Assembly (NCBI GenBank): GCA_002704685.1
Contig: PAHD01000011.1
Location: 31,820 to 58,810, forward strand
DNA from: Fidelibacterota bacterium
Lineage (GTDB): Bacteria > Fidelibacterota > Marinisomatia > SCGC-AAA003-L08 > D37C17
Direction: 5' to 3'
DNA length: 26,991 bases
The position numbers and the translations under genes are program-made. The notes under the pieces are model-generated. The model was given only the letters and a program-made list of their open reading frames with translations. It had not been told where the DNA came from and made no database searches. This document shows, one piece after another, positions 8,355 through 15,481 of this stretch. How positions within the stretch are numbered: position 1 is the first letter of the stretch; each line of letters opens with the position of its first letter.

Positions 8355-9806
8355 ATGCAACTGAATAAGTTTATATTATCCTTATGTTTTTTTGGTATCT
8401 TAATTTCAGGTGATTATGGTACTTCCGGCATAGCTAATCATGCTGATCAACATTTGCATATTGATGGTTCTACTATTAGTTTACTATGGATAATTCCTTT
8501 TATTGGTATTCTTCTGTCTATTGCTATTTTTCCTATTATTAATCCAAGTTATTGGCATCATAATTATGGAAAGATTTCAGCTTTTTGGGGTATATCTTTT
8601 CTATTGTTTTTTATGATTTATTTTGGTGTAAGTCCATTAAAGTTTTATTTAGTTGAGGTGTATTTAAAAGAATTCCTCCCATTTATTGTCATATTAATTG
8701 CTTTATTTACTATTTCAGGAGGAGTCCTCATTTCCGGCAATATGCAGGGTACACCTTTATTAAATACTTCTATATTATTAATTGGAACTATTTTAGCTTC
8801 ATGGATGGGAACCACTGGAGCATCAATGTTATTAATAAGACCGTTGATTAAATCAAATAAAGATAGGAAAAACAAAGTCCATATATTTGTATTTTTTATT
8901 TTTCTAGTTTCTAATATTGGAGGAGCGCTTACCCCCCTTGGAGATCCTCCTTTATTTTTAGGTTTTTTAAAAGGTATCAACTTTTTTTGGACAACAACCA
9001 ATCTTTTATTACCTATGATTTTTGTTTCAATACCTTTATTGATAATTTTCTATATTTTCGATTATTATGTTTATAAGAAAGAAAGTTTAAATTTAAATAA
9101 TAGCGATTTTTCAATAAAAATTGATGGGAAATTTAATTTAATATTAATTTTATTTGTAATCCTAACAGTTGTATTAAGTGGTGTATGGAAATCTGATATT
9201 TCTGACAAATCTAATTGGTTTGTAGAGTATGGAGGTGAATGTATGATGACTTATGGTACCTTTTTCCAGGTAACTTCATTACTTCTTCTTTCAATTATAT
9301 CATTAAAGTTCACACCTAGTTATATTAGAACAGAGAATGATTTTACTTGGGAACCTGTAAAAGAAGTATTTAAATTGTTTGCTACTATTTTTATAACTAT
9401 GGTACCAGCTATAGCTATGTTGAAAGCTGGTCTAAATGGACCTCTACAACCTATAATATCTCTTCTTACAAATTCGGATGGTAATAATATAAATATAATG
9501 TATTTTTGGATAACAGGTGGATTATCAAGTTTTTTGGATAACGCGCCTACTTATCTTGTTTTTTTCAATACAGCAGGTGGTGATCCAATTTATCTTATGA
9601 ATCAAGGTAGAGAAACTTTGCTTGCAATATCTGCTGGTGCTGTATTCATGGGTGCTATGTCATATATTGGAAATGCTCCAAATTTTATGGTAAAATCAAT
9701 AGCTGAAGAAAATAAAATTGATATGCCCTCATTTTTTGGCTATATGCTTTGGTCACTAATTTTTATAGTTCCTGTATTATTAATATTTTCAATAATTTTT
9801 TTCTAA
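8355..9806 (+). CDS. nhaD: NhaD-type Na+/H+ antiporter
   Basis: This is a 483-residue membrane protein of the ion-transporter superfamily (ArsB/NhaD/CitM), predicted to exchange Na+ for H+. About twelve hydrophobic segments follow a signal-like N-terminus. The two inverted half-repeats each show a discontinuous-helix motif: 'GGALTPLGDPPLFLGF' (189-204) and 'GGLSSFLDNAPTYLVF' (388-403), with Asp residues that likely bind the cation. 'MGTTGASMLLIRP' (151-163) is another family mark. It lies next to the Na+-NQR genes, which suggests it uses or balances the sodium gradient they make. The frame upstream of ATG 8355 closes at 8331-8333 with no other start, and there is no obvious ribosome-binding site. 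The exact substrate is inferred from family. Confidence 0.82.
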   Translation: MQLNKFILSLCFFGILISGDYGTSGIANHADQHLHIDGSTISLLWIIPFIGILLSIAIFPIINPSYWHHNYGKISAFWGISFLLFFMIYFGVSPLKFYLVEVYLKEFLPFIVILIALFTISGGVLISGNMQGTPLLNTSILLIGTILASWMGTTGASMLLIRPLIKSNKDRKNKVHIFVFFIFLVSNIGGALTPLGDPPLFLGFLKGINFFWTTTNLLLPMIFVSIPLLIIFYIFDYYVYKKESLNLNNSDFSIKIDGKFNLILILFVILTVVLSGVWKSDISDKSNWFVEYGGECMMTYGTFFQVTSLLLLSIISLKFTPSYIRTENDFTWEPVKEVFKLFATIFITMVPAIAMLKAGLNGPLQPIISLLTNSDGNNINIMYFWITGGLSSFLDNAPTYLVFFNTAGGDPIYLMNQGRETLLAISAGAVFMGAMSYIGNAPNFMVKSIAEENKIDMPSFFGYMLWSLIFIVPVLLIFSIIFF

Positions 9807-9809
9807 TTT

Positions 9810-10799
9810 ATGCTTAATTGGAATCTATTAGATAAAATTTTAAAAGGTACTAAGAAAGTATTTCTTACAACTCACGTTAATCCAGATGCTGATGGTCTTG
9901 GTTCTGAATTAGGTATGTATTATTTTCTTACTAGCCTTAATATTGAATGTAAGATTATAAACTCATCTAAGACGCCTGATTATTTAAGTTTTTTAGATCC
10001 TGATAATATAATTGAAGTATGGGACAATGATAAGCATATGAATTGGATTTCGAATGCAGATGCTGTAATATCTTTTGATATAGGTGATCATAAAAGGATG
10101 AATGAGCTTAGTGATGTAATAAAAATCCATAATATTTTTTCTATTGTTATAGATCATCATCCATACGATTCTGATTATTTTGACTTAGTATTAGTAGATA
10201 CAAATTGTGCTTCGACTGGTTATATGGTATGGTCTTACTTACAATATAAAAATTTTACAGAATACAATCAAATTTCTCTTGATGCGCTTTATTCAGCATT
10301 GATAACAGATACTGGTTCTTTTCGATTTAATTCAACAGATTCCAATAGTCATAAAATGGCTGGATTTTTGATTGATAAAGGTGTGAAACCTTATAATGTT
10401 TATGAAAAAATTTATGAAAGACGAAGTTTAGAACAAATAAATCTTCTTTCTGAGTCAATTAAAAATTTAAAGTTTAGTTTTAAAAATCAAGTCTGTGGAG
10501 TTATAATTTCAAAAGAAATTCAAGAGCGAGCTGGATCATCTTATGAATATGTCGAAGGATTTACTGATTTTTTTAGATCAATAAATAACGTTCAAGTTGC
10601 TTATTGTATAGTTGAGCAAAACCATTCATTTAGAATTAATTTTAGATCAAGAGGAAAATATATAATTAATGATATTGCAATATCTTTTGGAGGAGGTGGA
10701 CATAAGTTAGCAGCTGGAGCAACCGTAAATAATCTTGATGCTGAAGAGATAGAGCAGAAAATCTTAAATAAATTAAAAGGAAAAATAAATGTCAATTAA
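9810..10799 (+). CDS. nrnA: DHH/DHHA1 phosphoesterase, NrnA-like (oligoribonuclease / pAp phosphatase)
   Basis: Predicted Mn-dependent enzyme that trims short RNA or c-di-nucleotide products and/or dephosphorylates pAp in the cytoplasm. The DHH domain shows 'THVNPDADGLGSELG' (21-35), Asp90 in 'SFDIGDH', the DHH signature 'DHHPYDSDYF' (115-124) and 'TDTGSFRF' with Asp167. The C-terminal DHHA1 domain ends with 'GGGGHKLAAGA' (294-304). The 329 residues fit NrnA (about 310-340). Only three bases separate it from the antiporter stop. It overlaps dcd by 11 bases. The substrate is inferred; a c-di-AMP or pApA hydrolase of the GdpP-associated type is the main alternative. Confidence 0.88.
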   Translation: MLNWNLLDKILKGTKKVFLTTHVNPDADGLGSELGMYYFLTSLNIECKIINSSKTPDYLSFLDPDNIIEVWDNDKHMNWISNADAVISFDIGDHKRMNELSDVIKIHNIFSIVIDHHPYDSDYFDLVLVDTNCASTGYMVWSYLQYKNFTEYNQISLDALYSALITDTGSFRFNSTDSNSHKMAGFLIDKGVKPYNVYEKIYERRSLEQINLLSESIKNLKFSFKNQVCGVIISKEIQERAGSSYEYVEGFTDFFRSINNVQVAYCIVEQNHSFRINFRSRGKYIINDIAISFGGGGHKLAAGATVNNLDAEEIEQKILNKLKGKINVN

Positions 10800-11343
10800 A
10801 TCTGATAAATGGATTAAGAGAATGTCAATTAATAATAAAATGATTGAGCCTTTTGTAGAAAGTAATATTCGTAATGATGTTGTCTCATACGGTCTTTCTT
10901 CTTATGGTTATGATATAAGAGTTTCTGATGAATATAAAATATTTACTAATGTAAATAATAGTATTATTGATCCAAAGAAATTTGATGATAAGTCATTTGT
11001 AAATTTTAAAGGTGATGTATGTGTTGTTCCAGCTAATAGCTTTGCATTAGCAAGAAGTATTGAATATTTTAAAATTCCAAGAAATGTTTTAACTATATGC
11101 TTAGGTAAATCTACATATGCCAGATGTGGAATTATCGTAAATGTTACTCCTTTTGAACCAGAATGGGAGGGTTATGTAACCCTAGAAATATCAAATACAA
11201 CTCCTTTACCTGCAAAAATTTACTCTAATGAAGGATTATGTCAGGTTATATTTTTTGAATCTGATGAAGATTGTAAAGTTTCTTATAAAGATAAATCAGG
11301 TAAATATCAGTCTCAAGTTGGAATAACGTTGCCTAAGCTATAA
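10789..11343 (+). CDS. dcd: dCTP deaminase
   Basis: Deaminates dCTP to dUTP for thymidylate synthesis. The 184 residues are family length. Active-site blocks are 'GLSSYGYDIRV' (35-45), 'CLGKSTYARCGI' (104-115) with Ser108 and Arg112, and 'EWEGYVTLEISNTTPLP' (125-141), where Glu133 aligns with the catalytic Glu138 of E. coli Dcd. The C-terminal 'GKYQSQVGITLPKL' is the lid region. The overall wording ('TPFEPEWEGYVTLE') is like the proteobacterial mono-functional form. I see no sign of the bifunctional dCTP deaminase/dUTPase. AAGG at 10777-10780 precedes ATG. The stop abuts ispH. Confidence 0.95.
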   Translation: MSIKSDKWIKRMSINNKMIEPFVESNIRNDVVSYGLSSYGYDIRVSDEYKIFTNVNNSIIDPKKFDDKSFVNFKGDVCVVPANSFALARSIEYFKIPRNVLTICLGKSTYARCGIIVNVTPFEPEWEGYVTLEISNTTPLPAKIYSNEGLCQVIFFESDEDCKVSYKDKSGKYQSQVGITLPKL

Positions 11344-12186
11344 ATGAAGATAATTATTGCAAAAAATGCTGGATATTGCTTTGGAGTTAGAGATGCTGTA
11401 GATATGGCACACGATATAGCAAAACAAGAAGGTGAAGTTTATATGCTTGGAGATATAGTTCATAATGAAAAAGTAGTGAGTGATTTAAATAATGCTGGTG
11501 CAAAAGTAGTTAATTCATTAAAAGATGTACCTAAAAATGGAACAGTATTGTTTAGAGCGCATGGAACAAAAAATGATATTTGGGAAGAAGCTAACCGTTT
11601 ATCTCTCGATATAAAAGATGCAACTTGCCCTTTAGTACATAAAATTCATGAAGATGTAAGAAATCTACATAGTGAAGGTAGAAAGATTATTGTCATTGGT
11701 GATCATGGACATGATGAAGTAGTAGCAATTGCTGATCAAGCAAAAAATACTATTGTTGTATCTAATCCTGAAGAAGCAAAAAATTTAAAGAGAATAAGAA
11801 AAGCTGGTATTGTATCACAATCAACTCAAGCAATTGAAAATGTAAAGGAAATAATTTCAATATTAATGACTAAAATTTTTGATTTAAGATTTGTTAATAC
11901 GATTTGTTATCCAACCAAAAGAAATCAAGAACAGATAAAAGATTTAGCAAAAATTGTTGATATAATGATTATAATTGGCTCTTTTACTAGTGCAAATTCA
12001 AAGAGGTTAACATCTTTATCAAAAGATTTAAATAATAATACATTTCAAGTTACAGATGAAAATGAATTAGATGAAAAATGGTTTCATAATTGCAAAACAG
12101 TTGGTATAAGTGCTGGAGCATCGACACCTGATTACTTGATTAAAAACATTAAAAATAAAATAGAAAGAATAGGTAAAAAAATATGA
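11344..12186 (+). CDS. ispH: 4-hydroxy-3-methylbut-2-enyl diphosphate reductase
   Basis: IspH is the last enzyme of the MEP pathway, a 4Fe-4S protein reducing HMBPP to IPP and DMAPP. The three cluster Cys are present: Cys12 in 'AGYCFGVRDAV', Cys95 in 'DATCPLVHK' and Cys188 in 'NTICYPTKRNQEQ'. Substrate residues appear as His40 in 'GDIVHNE', His72 in 'RAHGT', 'GDHGHDEV' (119-126), 'SQSTQ' (158-162), 'ANSKRL' (217-222) and 'GISAGASTPDYLI' (254-266). The 280 residues are family length. ATG follows the dcd stop directly. dxs, the first enzyme of the same pathway, lies 1.4 kb downstream beyond pdxS-pdxT. Confidence 0.96.
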   Translation: MKIIIAKNAGYCFGVRDAVDMAHDIAKQEGEVYMLGDIVHNEKVVSDLNNAGAKVVNSLKDVPKNGTVLFRAHGTKNDIWEEANRLSLDIKDATCPLVHKIHEDVRNLHSEGRKIIVIGDHGHDEVVAIADQAKNTIVVSNPEEAKNLKRIRKAGIVSQSTQAIENVKEIISILMTKIFDLRFVNTICYPTKRNQEQIKDLAKIVDIMIIIGSFTSANSKRLTSLSKDLNNNTFQVTDENELDEKWFHNCKTVGISAGASTPDYLIKNIKNKIERIGKKI

Positions 12187-13064
12187 AAAAAAATACATTT
12201 GAATTAAAAGTTGGATTAGCTGAAATGCTCAAAGGTGGAGTCATAATGGATGTAACTAATTCAAAACAAGCAAAAATTGCAGAAAAAGCTGGTGCATGTG
12301 CTGTCATGGCTTTAGAGCGAATTCCATCAGATATTAGGGCAGATGGTGGCGTTTCAAGAATGTCAGACCCTAAAATGATTATGGAAATACAAGATAGTGT
12401 ATCTATACCTGTAATGGCTAAATGTCGAATAGGTCACTTTGCTGAAGCACAAGTATTGCAAACATTAGAAATTGATTTTATTGATGAAAGTGAAGTTTTA
12501 ACTCCTGCTGATAATGCTAATCATATATACAAACATGATTTTAAAGTTCCCTTTGTATGTGGTGCAAGGAATTTAGGTGAAGCATTAAGAAGAGTTGATG
12601 AAGGAGCTGCTATGATTAGAACAAAAGGAGAGGCAGGCTCTGGTAATATAGTTGAAGCTGTTACTCATATGAAAACTATAGTTAGTGAACTTAATGCATT
12701 GCAATCCTTTTCCTCAACTAAATTAAAGTCATATGCTGAAAAAATCAACGCATCTTATGAAATAGTTAAGCTTACAAAAGATAAAAAATCGTTACCCGTA
12801 CCAAATTTTAGTGCTGGAGGTATTGCAACTCCAGCTGATGCATCTCTAATGATGCAGCTTGGCGCAGAATCTGTTTTCGTGGGTTCAGGTATATTTAAAG
12901 CTAAAGATCCTGAGGGTATGGCAAATGCTGTTGTTGAGGCAACTACTTATTTTGATGATCCAAATATTGTATGCAAGGTTTCAACAGGACTTAAAAAAGC
13001 AATGGAAGGTTTAGATATTTCACAAATACCAGAAGATCAACTCTTACAAAAGAGAGGTTGGTAG
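12183..13064 (+). CDS. pdxS: pyridoxal 5'-phosphate synthase, lyase subunit
   Basis: PdxS builds PLP from ribose 5-phosphate, glyceraldehyde 3-phosphate and ammonia delivered by PdxT, the DXP-independent route. The 293 residues are family length. Catalytic Lys80 in 'VMAKCRIGHFAEAQ' and Lys148 in 'MIRTKGEAGSGN' correspond to Lys81 and Lys149 of B. subtilis, with Asp23 in 'VIMDVTNSKQA'. 'GGIATPADASLMMQLGAE' is the C-terminal phosphate-binding loop. It overlaps ispH as ATGA and pdxT by one base, consistent with coupled synthesis of the PdxS-PdxT complex. Confidence 0.97.
   Translation: MKKNTFELKVGLAEMLKGGVIMDVTNSKQAKIAEKAGACAVMALERIPSDIRADGGVSRMSDPKMIMEIQDSVSIPVMAKCRIGHFAEAQVLQTLEIDFIDESEVLTPADNANHIYKHDFKVPFVCGARNLGEALRRVDEGAAMIRTKGEAGSGNIVEAVTHMKTIVSELNALQSFSSTKLKSYAEKINASYEIVKLTKDKKSLPVPNFSAGGIATPADASLMMQLGAESVFVGSGIFKAKDPEGMANAVVEATTYFDDPNIVCKVSTGLKKAMEGLDISQIPEDQLLQKRGW
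13052..13057 (+). promoter_or_regulatory. ribosome-binding site fixing the pdxT start at GTG 13064
   Basis: GAGAGG lies six bases before GTG 13064, inside the last codons of pdxS. The TTG at 13058 touches it and is too close to be used. Confidence 0.6.
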
Positions 13065-13632
13065 TGACAATTGGTGTTTTAGCTTTACAAGGTGATTTTT
13101 CTTTACATTTAAAAGTTTTAAGTAAATTAAAAGTATCTGGTATTTTAGTAAAAAAGACAACTGATTTTGATTTAATTAATGGATTAATAATACCAGGAGG
13201 TGAATCAACTGTCATGTCTTTATTAATAGATAAGTTTAATTTGTACAAAAAAATAAAAGATTTTGCCATTGAAAATTGTGTATATGGAACTTGTGCCGGT
13301 GCAATTTTGGTTTCATCAGAGTGCGATGATAAGAAGATAAATACATTAGATTTAATTAAAATTAAATCATTAAGAAATTTTTATGGTAGACAGATAAATT
13401 CTTTTTCAAAAAAGATAAGTATCAATTTTTTAAAAAATAAAATCAATGCTTCTTTTATTAGAGCTCCTAAACTTAAAAGTTTATCAAAAAAAATAAGGTT
13501 TTAGCACTTTACAAAAATGATCCTGTATTATTACAACATAAAAATATACTTGTTTCTTCATTTCATCCTGAGTTATCATCAAGTACTATTATTCATCAAT
13601 ATTTTATAAAGATGGTTAAAAATAATGTATAA
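13064..13632 (+). CDS. pdxT: PLP synthase glutaminase subunit, apparent -1 frameshift
   Basis: PdxT hydrolyses glutamine and feeds ammonia to PdxS. The zero frame gives 146 residues: 'GVLALQGDF', 'LIIPGGEST', nucleophile Cys77 in 'YGTCAGAI', 'FYGRQINSF' and 'FIRAP', then stops at 13502-13504 just after an A8 run (13486-13493). The rest continues in the -1 frame: 'KVLALYKNDPVLLQ', then catalytic 'SSFHPEL', ending at 13630-13632. Joined by a -1 step on the A tract the protein is 189 residues, family length, with His168 and Glu170 matching His170 and Glu172 of B. subtilis. That stop overlaps dxs by eight bases, normal for this genome. Options are a sequencing or assembly indel, slippage on the A tract, or a recent pseudogene. 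Confidence 0.9.
13486..13493 (+). other. A8 tract at the pdxT frame break (possible slippage site)
   Basis: Eight As follow the C of codon TCA. In the zero frame bases 13486-13492 read A AAA AAA, a canonical X XXY YYZ slippery heptamer. A -1 step gives AAT AAG GTT, joining the two conserved halves of PdxT without any missing residue. One extra A in the genome or in the transcript would have the same effect. Confidence 0.7.
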
Positions 13633-15481
13633 AATTTTAAATAAAATTAAATCACCCAAAGATGTTAAAAGTTTATCAATTAATGATTTAAAAAATTTAT
13701 CTTCTGAATTATCACATTATATACATGAAGTTGTATCTGAAAAAGGTGGACACTACTCATCTCCTTTAGGTGCAGTAGATTTAACTATTGCTTTGCACTA
13801 TGTTTATAATACACCTATAGATAAATTAATTTGGGATGTAGGTCACCAAGCATATGCCCATAAAATAATTACAGGAAGAAAAAATGAGTTTAAAAGTATA
13901 AGACAGTATGGAGGTATAAGCGGTTTCTTGAAAATTGATGAAAGCGAATTTGATAGTTTTGGTGCGGGACATGCAAGTACTTCAATTTCTGCTGGACTTG
14001 GTTTTGCTCATTCAAGAGATAAAGACAAGAAAAATCATCAAATAATTTCAATAATTGGTGATGGAGCTATGACAGGAGGATTAGCCTATGAAGGTTTAAA
14101 TAATTTGGGTTTTCACAAAACTCAGATGACAGTTGTTTTAAACGATAATTCATACTCAATATCTGAAAGTGTTGGTGCATTATCAAAATATTTGACTAGA
14201 ATTGTTACTAATCCAACTTATAATAAATTAAGAAAAGACTTATGGAATCTAACTGATAAAATACCAACAATTTCTAATCCTATTAAAAAAATTATTAAGA
14301 AAACTGAAGGAAGTTTAAAAGCTTATTTAACACCAGGTATTTTATTTGAGGAGCTTGGATTAAGATATATTGGTCCAATTGATGGACATGATATTGAAAA
14401 TATGATTAGAGTCTTTAACTCTATAAAAGAAATGAATACTCCAGTATTACTTCATGTTCATACAAATAAATCAAAAGGTATAAATATTGGAGATAAAGAC
14501 GCAATTAAGTACTACAGTTTGTCAGGTAGCTCTAATAGTACTGATCTTGAAAAAAATACAACAAGTTACTCAAAGTTATTAGGAAAAACATTAACTAAAA
14601 TGGCTGATGATTATAGTTTTGAATGTATAACAGCAGCTATGGGTATTGGAACTGGTCTTGAAGAATATTACAAAAAGTATCAGAACAGATACATAGATGT
14701 TGGTATTGCTGAAGAGCATGCAGTTACATACGGTGCAGGATTAGCTGCTGATGGCAAAATGCCTGTTATTGCTATTTATTCAACCTTTATGCAAAGAGCA
14801 TATGATTGTATCCTTCATGATTTTGCTCTACAAAAATTACCTGGTTTATTTTGCATGGATAGATCTGGCTTAGTAGGAAACGATGGTCCTACTCATCATG
14901 GTGTTTTTGATATTAATTTTTTGTCATCTATTCCCGGTCTTATTTTAAGTGCTCCTAAAGATGGTAATGAGTTTATGGATTTAATATATACAGCCATAAA
15001 AAATAAGCACCTAATGTCTATTAGGTATCCAAAGAGCGTAACTGTATTTAATGAAAAACATAATTTTAATGATATAAAAATTGGTACTTGGGAATATATA
15101 AGAAAATCTAGTTCAAAAATTTGTATTTTAACATTTGGAAGAATGATTGAACATGCTAGTTTATCTGCAAAAGTTATTAAAAGTGAGCTTAATGTAGATG
15201 TAACAATTATAAATTGTAGATTTATAAAACCTCTTGATGAAAAGATGCTAAAATTACTTTCTGAACAGCACGATATCTTTATTACAATTGAAGAAGGGAT
15301 GGTTAGAGGAGGGTTTGGTTCATCAATTCTTGAGTTTTTCTCAAAAAATAATATTTCAAAAACATTAAAATTAATTGGAATAAAAGATCATTTTTCTAAT
15401 CATGGTAATAATTCTAATTTATTTAAAGAAGAAGGTTTGGATGTTGATTCAATTACTAATATCATAAAAGAATACATGTAA
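13625..15481 (+). CDS. dxs: 1-deoxy-D-xylulose-5-phosphate synthase
   Basis: Dxs condenses pyruvate and glyceraldehyde 3-phosphate with thiamine diphosphate, the first step of the MEP isoprenoid pathway and the source of DXP for thiamine. The 618 residues are family length. The thiamine diphosphate site is 'GDGAMTGGLAYEGLNN' (145-160) with 'LNDNSYSIS'; 'DVGHQAYAHKI' (71-81) is typical Dxs. The catalytic Glu is Glu363 in 'DVGIAEEHAVT'. 'RSGLVGNDGPTHHGVFD' is a conserved Dxs loop, and a transketolase C-terminal domain follows. It starts within the -1-frame end of pdxT, and its TAA overlaps the next ATG by one base. Confidence 0.97.
   Translation: MYKILNKIKSPKDVKSLSINDLKNLSSELSHYIHEVVSEKGGHYSSPLGAVDLTIALHYVYNTPIDKLIWDVGHQAYAHKIITGRKNEFKSIRQYGGISGFLKIDESEFDSFGAGHASTSISAGLGFAHSRDKDKKNHQIISIIGDGAMTGGLAYEGLNNLGFHKTQMTVVLNDNSYSISESVGALSKYLTRIVTNPTYNKLRKDLWNLTDKIPTISNPIKKIIKKTEGSLKAYLTPGILFEELGLRYIGPIDGHDIENMIRVFNSIKEMNTPVLLHVHTNKSKGINIGDKDAIKYYSLSGSSNSTDLEKNTTSYSKLLGKTLTKMADDYSFECITAAMGIGTGLEEYYKKYQNRYIDVGIAEEHAVTYGAGLAADGKMPVIAIYSTFMQRAYDCILHDFALQKLPGLFCMDRSGLVGNDGPTHHGVFDINFLSSIPGLILSAPKDGNEFMDLIYTAIKNKHLMSIRYPKSVTVFNEKHNFNDIKIGTWEYIRKSSSKICILTFGRMIEHASLSAKVIKSELNVDVTIINCRFIKPLDEKMLKLLSEQHDIFITIEEGMVRGGFGSSILEFFSKNNISKTLKLIGIKDHFSNHGNNSNLFKEEGLDVDSITNIIKEYM

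Noticed and set aside
8330..8368. Short plus-strand frame starting ATG-ATG just before nhaD
   Set aside because: Only 12 codons and out of frame with nhaD. A leader peptide cannot be supported, as there is no stem-loop or codon bias.
8645..9001. Minus-strand open frame of 118 codons opposite nhaD
   Set aside because: It is a shadow of a well-supported membrane protein gene, with low-complexity composition and no recognisable domain.
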